A stretch of 5,248 nucleotides of DNA from Candidatus Omnitrophota bacterium (lineage in GTDB: Bacteria > Omnitrophota > Koll11 > Duberdicusellales > 4484-171). Positions 1-5,248 of the stretch are shown here, piece after piece. Each line of letters begins with the position of its first letter. Position 1 is the stretch's first letter. Where the stretch lies: NCBI GenBank assembly GCA_021735115.1, contig JAIPHQ010000061.1, positions 1 through 5,248 on the forward strand, in the 5' to 3' direction. Under the pieces are notes generated by a model. The model saw only the letters and a program-made list of their open reading frames with translations, did no database searches and was not told the DNA's origin. The position numbers and the translations under genes were made by a program.

Positions 1-96
1 GGGAAAGAAGGTTTTATCAGGATAAGTTTTTCTACTAGTTCCGAACAGATAGATAAAGGAATAAATAGAATTGATAGCTTTATCAAGGAACTTTGA
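1..96 (+). CDS. PLP-dependent class I aminotransferase, C-terminal fragment
   Basis: Frame 1 is open from the left edge to a TGA at 94-96 and gives 31 residues, beginning GKEGFIRISFSTSSEQIDKG. This matches the usual C-terminus of class I/II aminotransferases (aspartate, LL-diaminopimelate and related), which typically read G-x-G-[FY]-[IV]-R-[IL]-S-[FL]-[AS]-T-S, then E-x-I-x-x-G-x-x-R-[IL]. The Arg in FIRIS (residue 7 of the fragment) corresponds to the family Arg that binds the substrate alpha-carboxylate. The rest of the enzyme, including the PLP lysine, lies outside the window, so substrate specificity cannot be assigned. An aspartate or glutamate-linked transaminase would suit the downstream TCA-type genes, but that is inference from context. 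The gene ends 68 nt before the next start codon and may belong to the same transcript. Confidence 0.8.
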   Translation, partial: GKEGFIRISFSTSSEQIDKGINRIDSFIKEL

Positions 97-122
97 TAAT
101 AAACGATTAAGATTATTTTTTT

Positions 123-157
123 AACCTTTAACCTTTATCTTTTATCTTTTAACCTTT
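123..157. repeat. Five tandem 7-nt units before the hydro-lyase start codon
   Basis: Five consecutive heptamers can be read without interruption: AACCTTT, AACCTTT, ATCTTTT, ATCTTTT, AACCTTT. They follow a T7 run (116-122), are followed by TTTAAAT, and end 7 nt before the ATG at 165. The + strand of this stretch is A/pyrimidine-only, with no G, so it offers no Shine-Dalgarno. On the other strand the unit reads AAAGGTT. Its role is unknown. It could be a slippage-generated microsatellite, a protein-binding array or an unstructured leader. Confidence 0.85.
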
Positions 158-164
158 TTTAAAT

Positions 165-1418
165 ATGTCGCAAACTGTTGTAGAAAAAATTTTTTCAAAT
201 CATGCCAAAAAAAATCTTCAAGCTGAAGATGTTTCGGTTTGTCAGGTTGATTTTTGTTTTTCTCAAGATGGAACCTCTTCTTTAGTTTTAGATAGTTTGA
301 GAAAATCAAAAAGAAGCATCCTTAAACCTAAAAAATATGCAATGTTTATTGACCATAGCAGCCCATCTCCGAATTTAGGAGTCTCAAAAATTCATTCTTC
401 TATGCGTAAATTTCAGCAAGAAAATAAAAGCCTTCTTTATGATGTTGGTTGTGGTATATCGCATCAATTAATTATTGAAGAGGGTTTTGCCGTACCAGGT
501 AATCTTATCTTAGGTGCTGATTCTCACACCTCAACTGCTGGAGCTTTAGGAACATTGGCTATGGGGGTTGGTTCTACCGATTTAGCTGTTACACTTTCTA
601 CTGGTAAAAATTGGTTTAAGGTCCCGCAAACTTATAAAATAATTGTTAAAGGAAAACTTCCTTTTGGGGTCTACAGCAAAGATGTTATTCTTTATATAAT
701 AAATAAACTAGGTTCAAATGGAGCTACTTATAAGTCAATTGAATTTTCAGGGGAAGTAATTGACAAACTGTCAATGGACGCACGTTTTACCATAGCTAAT
801 ATGACTATTGAATTCGGGGCTAAATGCGGTTTAATGTCAGTTGACAAAAAAGGAGAAAATTTTTTAAAGAAAATAGGAATTAAAAAATATAAAAAAATTT
901 TTCCTGATAAAGATTGTAGTTATGAAAAAGTAATTGAGTTTGATATTAGTAAAATTTCTCCTTATGTGGCTTGCCCACATAATGTCGATAATGGTGTACC
1001 AATCGAAGAAATCAAAGGTAAAAAGATCAATCAAGCTTTTTTAGGGACATGTACAAATGGCCGTTTGGAAGATTTAAAAATAGCTGCTGAAATTCTCGCA
1101 AAACATAAAGTTCATCCCCAAGTTAAATTTTTAGTTGCACCAGCTTCTCGAGCTATATTCCAAAAGGCATTGGATAAAGGATATATAAAAAAATTTATAG
1201 AATCTGGTGGAATTGTTTTACCGACTGGATGTGGTCCTTGTGTTGGAACTCACCAAGGCGTTTTAGCAGATGGAGATGTCGCGATTTCTACGGCAAACAG
1301 AAATTTTAAGGGAAGAATGGGTAATCCTAATGCTTTTATCTATTTAGCTTCTCCAGCAACAGTAGTAGCATCAGCCATTAAAGGTGAGATCGCTGACCCG
1401 CGAAAAATTATATCTTAA
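165..1418 (+). CDS. Aconitase-family hydro-lyase, large subunit (LeuC/HacA type; possible aconitase)
   Basis: This is the catalytic [4Fe-4S] subunit of a two-subunit hydro-lyase that isomerises a hydroxy-tricarboxylate or 2-isopropylmalate by dehydration and rehydration in the cytoplasm. Its 417 residues match the short LeuC/HacA (type 2) length. Visible signatures are DGTSSL near residue 35, DH at 63-64, GADSHTSTAGALG at 117-129, LGTCTNGR at 293-300, GCGPC at 355-359 and NRNFKGRMGNPNAF at 378-391. The three cluster-ligand cysteines are C296, C356 and C359; the 60- and 3-residue spacing equals that of E. coli LeuC (347/407/410). The start at ATG 165 gives MSQTVVEKIF, close to the usual M-x-x-T-[IV]-x-E-K-I-[FL] opening, although no Shine-Dalgarno precedes it. 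The small subunit is encoded at 2478, beyond an intervening pilT. Annotation pipelines would probably call this leuC, but the adjacent isocitrate-type dehydrogenase favours an aconitase role (inference). Homoaconitase or isopropylmalate isomerase activity remains possible. Confidence 0.93.
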   Translation: MSQTVVEKIFSNHAKKNLQAEDVSVCQVDFCFSQDGTSSLVLDSLRKSKRSILKPKKYAMFIDHSSPSPNLGVSKIHSSMRKFQQENKSLLYDVGCGISHQLIIEEGFAVPGNLILGADSHTSTAGALGTLAMGVGSTDLAVTLSTGKNWFKVPQTYKIIVKGKLPFGVYSKDVILYIINKLGSNGATYKSIEFSGEVIDKLSMDARFTIANMTIEFGAKCGLMSVDKKGENFLKKIGIKKYKKIFPDKDCSYEKVIEFDISKISPYVACPHNVDNGVPIEEIKGKKINQAFLGTCTNGRLEDLKIAAEILAKHKVHPQVKFLVAPASRAIFQKALDKGYIKKFIESGGIVLPTGCGPCVGTHQGVLADGDVAISTANRNFKGRMGNPNAFIYLASPATVVASAIKGEIADPRKIIS

Positions 1419-1423
1419 GGAGG
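1417..1423 (+). promoter_or_regulatory. Strong Shine-Dalgarno (AAGGAGG) for pilT, overlapping the upstream stop
   Basis: AAGGAGG begins inside the TAA stop codon (1416-1418) of the large-subunit gene and ends 6 nt before the ATG at 1430. It settles the pilT start. An in-frame TTG at 1424 directly abuts the Shine-Dalgarno and is too close to be used. It is the only canonical, well-spaced ribosome-binding site in front of any gene in the window. Confidence 0.88.
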
Positions 1424-1429
1424 TTGTTT

Positions 1430-2476
1430 ATGCGGATAAATGATATTTTAAAGTTAGCCGAATCTAAATCTGCCAGCGATATTCATTTTACAGTAGGACT
1501 TCCTCCAATCTTACGGATAGATGGAGAGCTAGTTATTACGGATCTTGAATCTCTAACTAAAGAGAGCTCTAAAACATTAATTTATAGTATGATTAATGAT
1601 GAAAGAAAGGCATCTTTTGAAAAGAATCGTGAGTTAGATTTTTCGTTTACCTTGCCTGGAATGGATCGTTACAGAATTAATGTTCATTATCAACGTGGTA
1701 ATGTTGAAGCAGCTTTAAGAAGAGTTCCTAAGGAAATTCCATCTATTGAATCATTAGGTTTGCCAGACATTGTTTTTGATTTAATAAAAAAACCAAATGG
1801 TTTAATTTTAGTTACCGGGCCAACTGGAACTGGTAAAAGCACAAGTTTAGCTGCAATGGTTGATTTTATCAATAAAAACAGAAAAGAACTTATTATTTCT
1901 ATTGAAGATCCAATAGAGTTTGTTTATAAAAATCAAAAAAGTATTATTAAACAGAGAGAAGTTTTTGCTGACACACATTCTTTTCCTGAAGCTTTAAAGA
2001 GAGGGCTTAGACAGGATCCGGATGTTATGGTGGTAGGGGAGATGAGAGATCTTGAAACTATTTCAACAGCTTTGACGGCATCAGAAACCGGTCATCTTGT
2101 TCTTGCGACCTTACACACGCCTGATGCTCCGCAAACGATACAAAGAATTATTGATGTGTTCCCCCCACACCAGCAAAGGCAAATAACTGTCCAACTTGCT
2201 GAAAGCCTACAGGCGGTTATCTCGCAAGTTTTGTTACATCGGGCTGAAAGTAAAGGGAGGATATTAGCTACAGAGGTAATGGTTTCAACTCCGGGGATAA
2301 GAAACTTAATTAGAGAAAATGATATCGCTCAAATTCCTTCCTTGATTCAAATGGGAGGACAACATGGAATGTATACCATGGATAAATGTTTAAAAACTTT
2401 TTATAAAAAGGGATTGATTACAAAAGAGGCAGCTTTAAGAAAAGTAAAAAATTTAGCTGAGTTTAATAACTTGTAG
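1430..2476 (+). CDS. pilT: Type IV pilus retraction ATPase PilT
   Basis: PilT is a hexameric cytoplasmic ATPase of the secretion-ATPase superfamily. It depolymerises type IV pili at the inner membrane base and so powers twitching motility and DNA uptake. The 348-residue product (ATG 1430) has the expected length and opening, with an N-terminal PAS-like domain containing ASDIHFTVGLPPILRIDG (residues 15-32). The core motifs are intact: Walker A GPTGTGKS 130-137; Asp box ISIEDPIEF 156-164; Walker B DPDVMVVGEMRD 196-207 with Glu204; and His box TASETGHLVLATLHT 216-230. Near the C-terminus, GIRNLIREND (289-298) matches the AIRNLIRE motif known to be needed for PilT retraction, with Gly for the first Ala. 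This separates it from PilB or GspE, which also carry a tetracysteine motif absent here. No other pilus gene is in the window. It lies between the two subunit genes of a metabolic enzyme, 11 nt after one and 1 nt before the other. Confidence 0.96.
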   Translation: MRINDILKLAESKSASDIHFTVGLPPILRIDGELVITDLESLTKESSKTLIYSMINDERKASFEKNRELDFSFTLPGMDRYRINVHYQRGNVEAALRRVPKEIPSIESLGLPDIVFDLIKKPNGLILVTGPTGTGKSTSLAAMVDFINKNRKELIISIEDPIEFVYKNQKSIIKQREVFADTHSFPEALKRGLRQDPDVMVVGEMRDLETISTALTASETGHLVLATLHTPDAPQTIQRIIDVFPPHQQRQITVQLAESLQAVISQVLLHRAESKGRILATEVMVSTPGIRNLIRENDIAQIPSLIQMGGQHGMYTMDKCLKTFYKKGLITKEAALRKVKNLAEFNNL

Positions 2477-2477
2477 A

Positions 2478-2975
2478 ATGATCTTAAAAGGTAAAGTATT
2501 TAAGTTTGGTGAGAACATCAATACAGATTGGATAATTTCTGGACGTTATAAATTTTCTATAACTGACATGAAAGAATTGGCTCATTATTTGTTTGAAGAT
2601 ATTCGTCCTAATTTCTATCAAGAAATAATTACTAATAAATCTATAATTGCTGCTGGTGACAACTTTGGCATGGGTTCATCTCGTGAACAAGCTCCTTGGG
2701 TGATAAAAGAAGCTGGAATAATTTGTGTTGTTGCTAAGAGTTTTGCCCGTATCTTTTACCGTAATGCATTTAATATTGGGCTTGCTTTGGTTGAAGCTAA
2801 TACTGACTTGCTTAAAGAATCTGATAATATAAGTATGGATTTAGATAAGGGAAAAATTAAAAAAAACAATAAAGAGGTGTCTACCTTCAAACCTTGGAAT
2901 GATTTTCAAAAGAAATTAATAAAATCTGATGGTATTTTTAATTATTTAGATAAATATAAAGGATTTTCAATTTAA
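2478..2975 (+). CDS. Aconitase-family hydro-lyase, small (swivel) subunit (LeuD/HacB type)
   Basis: This is the small swivelling-domain subunit, which completes the active site of the large subunit encoded at 165-1418. Its 165 residues fit the short LeuD/HacB class. Visible signatures are [10 protein letters not shown] (15-24), [15 protein letters not shown] (60-74), which contains the GSSRE substrate-binding loop with Arg69, and [14 protein letters not shown] (88-101). The specificity loop after Tyr24 reads Y-K-F-S. It is neither the Y-L-R-T known from methanogen homoaconitase nor an obvious leucine-type loop, and it looks more like the G-R-Y-x-x-T form of some archaeal small subunits (recalled, not aligned). 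The start ATG is 1 nt after the pilT stop with no clear Shine-Dalgarno, so translation probably depends on ribosomes finishing pilT. The isocitrate dehydrogenase gene follows after 2 nt. The true substrate cannot be fixed from sequence. Citrate/isocitrate is favoured by context, with isopropylmalate or homocitrate as alternatives. Confidence 0.92.
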   Translation: MILKGKVFKFGENINTDWIISGRYKFSITDMKELAHYLFEDIRPNFYQEIITNKSIIAAGDNFGMGSSREQAPWVIKEAGIICVVAKSFARIFYRNAFNIGLALVEANTDLLKESDNISMDLDKGKIKKNNKEVSTFKPWNDFQKKLIKSDGIFNYLDKYKGFSI

Positions 2976-2977
2976 TT

Positions 2978-4066
2978 ATGAGTTATAAAGTTACACTTAT
3001 TCCCGGCGATGGTATTGGCCCAGAAGTGACTCAAGCTGCTTTAGTTTGTCTGGATGCGCTTGGCTTAGATATCAAATGGGAGAAAAAAATTGCTGGTAAA
3101 ACTTCTATGGATCAAGGTGGAGAGTTGTTGCCTAAAGACACTATTGATTCAATTAAACGTAATAAAATAGCTTTAAAAGGGCCGATTACAACACCAGTTG
3201 GCAGTGGTTTTCGTTCAATTAATGTTGCTATAAGGCAGCTTTTTGACTTATATGTATGCCTTCGGCCGATTAAGTCTTTTAATAGCCCTAAAGCTTTGTA
3301 TAAAGATATAGATTTAATAATTGTCCGTGAAAACACCGAGGATCTTTATGCCGGTGTGGAGTTTAAAGAAAAAGATTCAGATACAGATAAGTTGCTTGAA
3401 AGCATCAACAAAATGGCAGAAAAAAAAGTTAGGCCGGGCAGCGCTATATCTATTAAGCCAATTTCACGAAGTGCTTCAGAAAGAATAACCAAATTTGCTT
3501 TCGAATATGCATTAAAAAACAATCGAAAAAAAATCAGCTGTATTCATAAAGCTAATATTATGAAATATACTGATGGCCTTTTTTTAGATAGTTTTATCCA
3601 GATAGCTCAAAATTATAAAGGTAAAATTGAGTATAATGATGTTATTGTTGATAATTTAGCTATGCAGCTTACTCAAAAACCGGAAAATTTTGATATGTTA
3701 GTCTTACCTAATCTTTATGGAGACATAATTTCTGATTTGGGGGCAGGGTTAGTAGGAGGCCTTGGTCTTGCGCCAGGAGCAAATATTGGGCAAAATATTG
3801 CTGTATTTGAACCAACTCACGGAAGTGCTCCTAGGCATGCTGGAAAAAATAAAGTAAATCCTACTGCGACAATTTTATCAGCTGCTTTAATGATTAAATA
3901 TTTAGGGGAAACAGAAAAAGCATTACAGTTAGAAAAAGCAGTTGCTGCAGTACTTAAAGAAGCTAAAGTTTTAACTTATGATTTAATGCCTGACCGTAAT
4001 GATCCTAATGCAGCTACTACTCAAGAGTTTGCAGAAGCTGTAGCCAAACAAATAAAAAATCTTTAA
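2978..4066 (+). CDS. Isocitrate dehydrogenase, NAD(P)-dependent (IDH/IPMDH family)
   Basis: The product oxidatively decarboxylates isocitrate to 2-oxoglutarate, and the reaction may run in reverse. It has 362 residues, like short NAD-IDH/IDH3-type enzymes. IPGDGIGPE (8-16) opens the fold. The isocitrate motif S-x-N-x-x-x-R is present as S80-N82-R86 in GSGFRSINVAIR, followed by Arg96 and Arg117 in VRENTEDLYAG with Tyr124. The catalytic Lys191 is in HKANIMK. Metal ligands Asp225, Asp249 and Asp253 lie in VDN and in the family signature NLYGDIISDLGAG (245-257). Isopropylmalate dehydrogenases have a leucine-rich helix instead of S-x-N, so leuB is unlikely. The coenzyme pair in HGSAPRHAG is Arg286-His287, where NAD enzymes usually have Asp-Ile and E. 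coli IDH has Lys-Tyr. The basic pair hints at NADP use but is not diagnostic. An AAAGGA lies 14 nt upstream of the ATG, too far to be a good ribosome site; coupling to the preceding gene is likely. Confidence 0.9.
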   Translation: MSYKVTLIPGDGIGPEVTQAALVCLDALGLDIKWEKKIAGKTSMDQGGELLPKDTIDSIKRNKIALKGPITTPVGSGFRSINVAIRQLFDLYVCLRPIKSFNSPKALYKDIDLIIVRENTEDLYAGVEFKEKDSDTDKLLESINKMAEKKVRPGSAISIKPISRSASERITKFAFEYALKNNRKKISCIHKANIMKYTDGLFLDSFIQIAQNYKGKIEYNDVIVDNLAMQLTQKPENFDMLVLPNLYGDIISDLGAGLVGGLGLAPGANIGQNIAVFEPTHGSAPRHAGKNKVNPTATILSAALMIKYLGETEKALQLEKAVAAVLKEAKVLTYDLMPDRNDPNAATTQEFAEAVAKQIKNL

Positions 4067-4067
4067 G

Positions 4068-4961
4068 ATGGTAAAAAAAATATCAATTATTGGAGCTGGG
4101 GGAGTAGGTTCTAATTTAGCTTTTAATATTTTAAATAATTTAGGCATTGAACAACTTGTTTTATTAGATATAAACCAAAATCAAGCTAAAGCAGTTGCTT
4201 ATGACCTCGAGGATACTCGTGGTATTTTAGATTTTTCAACTCAGGTTGAAGGAACTAAAAATTACTCAAAGATTAGGAATTCTGATATTGTTATTTTTTC
4301 AGCAGGAATACCTCGTAAAGAGGGGATGAGCCGCCTTGATTTATTAAAAATTAATGCAGGTATTGCTAAAGGTGCAGCTGCACAAATCAAAAAATATGCT
4401 CCCAATAGTATTGTCATTGCCATAACTAACCCTTTAGACATTATTACTTATCTAATTTTAAAAGAAACTGGTTTTTCTGCTAAAAAAGTTATGGGGATGG
4501 GGCCTTCCTTAGATACAAGCCGGCTTCTTAATATTTTGGCGAAAAAAACTAAAATGTCTGCTAGTTCTTGCCAAGCTTTCGTTTTTGGCCCTCATAGTAA
4601 GGATATGATAATTCATTCTACTAGCCGCAATCAGAGAATTACAAAAGAAGTGGTTGACCAAGTTAAATATAGAGGTGCCAAAATTGTTCAACTTTTTAAG
4701 AACAAAAGTGCTGTTTTTGGCCCTTCTTTAGTTTGTTTTAAATTAATTGAGGCGATCAGCAACAATAAAAATCAAATAATACCAGTATCGGTGTTATTAA
4801 ATGGTGAATATGGCCTAAAGAATATTTGTTTAGGCAATCGTTGTCTTATTAATAAAACTGGAGTTGCTAAGGTGCTTGAAGAAAATTTAACTAGAGCACA
4901 ATTAAGAAAATTAAAAAAAATTAGCCTTACTTTGCAAGAGACTCTTAAAAAAATAAGTTAG
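4068..4961 (+). CDS. mdh: Malate dehydrogenase, LDH/MDH family
   Basis: The product interconverts malate and oxaloacetate with NAD(H). Its 297 residues are slightly shorter than the usual 305-320. The Rossmann motif GAGGVG is at 9-14, with Asp34 at the end of strand 2, as in NAD-preferring enzymes. The substrate loop AGIPRKEGMSR (79-89) has Arg83 where lactate dehydrogenases have Gln, which assigns it to malate, and Arg89 as the mobile-loop arginine. Asn121 (TNPLD), Asp149 and Arg152 (LDTSR) and catalytic His176 are all present, so the active site is complete. The flanks are unusual: the catalytic His sits in GPHSKDM rather than the common G-x-H-G-D-[ST]-M, and GMGPSLD replaces the common GMAGxLD. 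The C-terminal LLNGEYGLKNICLG block (243-256) is typical. The start is 1 nt after the IDH stop, with no Shine-Dalgarno, implying coupled translation with IDH. The pairing suits a TCA branch. Confidence 0.9.
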   Translation: MVKKISIIGAGGVGSNLAFNILNNLGIEQLVLLDINQNQAKAVAYDLEDTRGILDFSTQVEGTKNYSKIRNSDIVIFSAGIPRKEGMSRLDLLKINAGIAKGAAAQIKKYAPNSIVIAITNPLDIITYLILKETGFSAKKVMGMGPSLDTSRLLNILAKKTKMSASSCQAFVFGPHSKDMIIHSTSRNQRITKEVVDQVKYRGAKIVQLFKNKSAVFGPSLVCFKLIEAISNNKNQIIPVSVLLNGEYGLKNICLGNRCLINKTGVAKVLEENLTRAQLRKLKKISLTLQETLKKIS

Positions 4962-4982
4962 GCAATAAATTTTTTGATTAAG

Positions 4983-5248
4983 ATGATAAAAAAAATAAAA
5001 ATAGATAAAGCCAAGGAAGTTCACCAATTAATAAATTCTGCAGCTGGCCAAGGAAAAGTATTAGAACGCTCTCTAAATTATATTTATGAAAATATTAGAG
5101 ATTTTCGAGTTTACCTAGAAGGTGAAAAAATAGTAGGTTGTTGTAGTTTGCATGTTGTTGGATGGCAATCTTTAGCTGAAGTAAAGTCTTTAGTTGTGGA
5201 TAGTGATTTTCAAAAAAAAACGATTGGAACACAATTAGTACAAGATTG
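4983..5248 (+). CDS. GNAT acetyltransferase, N-terminal part; probable short-form N-acetylglutamate synthase
   Basis: An open frame from ATG 4983 runs off the right edge and gives 88 residues, opening MIKKIKIDKAKEVHQLINSA. It follows the GNAT fold order: helix 1 after the first strand, LERSLNYIYENIRDFRVY (27-44), then KIVGCCSLHVVGWQSLAEVKSL (49-70) and the start of the acetyl-CoA loop, QKKTIGTQLV (77-86). The R-S-x-x-x-x-Y-x-x-I-R-D-F block and the VGCCxLHV...LAE[IV][KR]SL block recall ArgA-like, single-domain N-acetylglutamate synthases, which acetylate glutamate to begin arginine synthesis. That assignment is from memory of the family and is less certain than the GNAT call. The loop has Thr where the family Q-x-x-G-x-[GA] has Gly. 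There is no Shine-Dalgarno; the start follows the MDH stop by 21 nt. A supply of 2-oxoglutarate, and hence glutamate, from the upstream genes would suit this role. Confidence 0.72.
   Translation, partial: MIKKIKIDKAKEVHQLINSAAGQGKVLERSLNYIYENIRDFRVYLEGEKIVGCCSLHVVGWQSLAEVKSLVVDSDFQKKTIGTQLVQD

Larger units (their letters stand above)
165..5248 (+). other. Probable operon: split hydro-lyase, pilT, IDH, MDH, GNAT
   Basis: Six co-directional genes are packed with gaps of 11, 1, 2, 1 and 21 nt, and no hairpin with a T-run appears between them. Such spacing implies co-transcription and, for the small subunit, IDH and MDH genes, probable translational coupling, because their starts lack a well-placed Shine-Dalgarno. 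The unit may begin further left, with the aminotransferase, and it continues past the right edge. Co-transcription is inferred from layout alone; no promoter could be assigned with confidence. Confidence 0.7.

Noticed and set aside
96..122. Possible terminator after the aminotransferase (ATAAT ... ATTAT followed by a T-run)
   Set aside because: The stem would be only five A/T pairs with a long loop, too weak to support as an intrinsic terminator.
97..164. Sigma-70 promoter for the operon
   Set aside because: The region is so A/T-rich that -10-like hexamers occur by chance, and no well-spaced -35/-10 pair stood out.
1424..1429. TTG start for pilT at 1424
   Set aside because: It directly abuts the Shine-Dalgarno (1417-1423), leaving no spacer. 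ATG 1430 has ideal spacing and gives the normal PilT N-terminus.
1690..1872. Reverse-strand open frame of 60 codons inside pilT
   Set aside because: It lies opposite the Walker A region of a well-conserved gene, has no recognisable protein features and is explained as a shadow.
165..2975. Plain annotation of the hydro-lyase as leucine-pathway leuC and leuD
   Set aside because: The family match is real, but the neighbouring dehydrogenase is isocitrate-type and no leuA or leuB is in view, so gene symbols implying leucine synthesis were withheld.
3112..3336. Reverse-strand open frame of 74 codons inside the IDH gene
   Set aside because: It lies opposite conserved IDH coding sequence, shows no family resemblance and has no context of its own.
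2978..4066. 3-isopropylmalate or homoisocitrate dehydrogenase
   Set aside because: The S-x-N-x-x-x-R isocitrate motif (S80, N82, R86) is present, whereas those enzymes have a different sequence in this helix.
4509..4691. Reverse-strand open frame of 60 codons inside the MDH gene
   Set aside because: It lies opposite the MDH catalytic region and shows no recognisable motif.
4962..4982. Terminator or promoter between the MDH and GNAT genes
   Set aside because: The 21-nt gap contains a T-run but no stem, and is too short for a convincing promoter.

Overview
The window is A+T-rich (roughly one third G+C by eye) bacterial DNA. It carries a gene train with every gene on the + strand and almost no intergenic space. 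The only real gap is about 70 nt, at 97-164. The proteins look bacterial, and PilT points to a didermic, type IV pilus-bearing lineage. The low G+C, Lys/Ile/Asn-rich proteins, scarcity of Shine-Dalgarno sequences and heptameric intergenic repeat would suit an uncultured-lineage genome such as Omnitrophota or relatives. That placement is a guess and cannot be proven from the window.

Layout: (1) 1-96 is the last 31 codons of a PLP-dependent class I aminotransferase. (2) 97-164 is a short gap holding five tandem 7-nt units just before the next start codon. (3) 165-1418 is the large, Fe-S-binding subunit of a two-subunit aconitase-superfamily hydro-lyase (LeuC/HacA type). (4) 1430-2476 is a complete PilT-type pilus retraction ATPase. 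(5) 2478-2975 is the small (swivel) subunit of the same hydro-lyase. (6) 2978-4066 is an NAD(P)-dependent isocitrate dehydrogenase of the beta-decarboxylating dehydrogenase family. (7) 4068-4961 is a malate dehydrogenase of the LDH/MDH family. (8) 4983 to the right edge is the N-terminal part of a GNAT acetyltransferase resembling short-form N-acetylglutamate synthases.

Metabolic reading: the dehydrogenase carries the isocitrate-type S-x-N-x-x-x-R motif rather than an isopropylmalate-type site, and it is followed by malate dehydrogenase. The split hydro-lyase is therefore more plausibly the cell's aconitase than a leucine-pathway enzyme. The cluster would then be a TCA-branch operon (citrate to isocitrate to 2-oxoglutarate, plus malate/oxaloacetate). 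It is flanked by an aminotransferase and a probable N-acetylglutamate synthase that could use 2-oxoglutarate, oxaloacetate and glutamate. No citrate synthase is visible here.

The most unusual point is that an intact pilT lies between the genes for the two subunits of one enzyme. It has the only strong Shine-Dalgarno in the window, and that site overlaps the preceding stop codon. I see no RNA genes, CRISPR arrays, mobile elements or convincing terminators.
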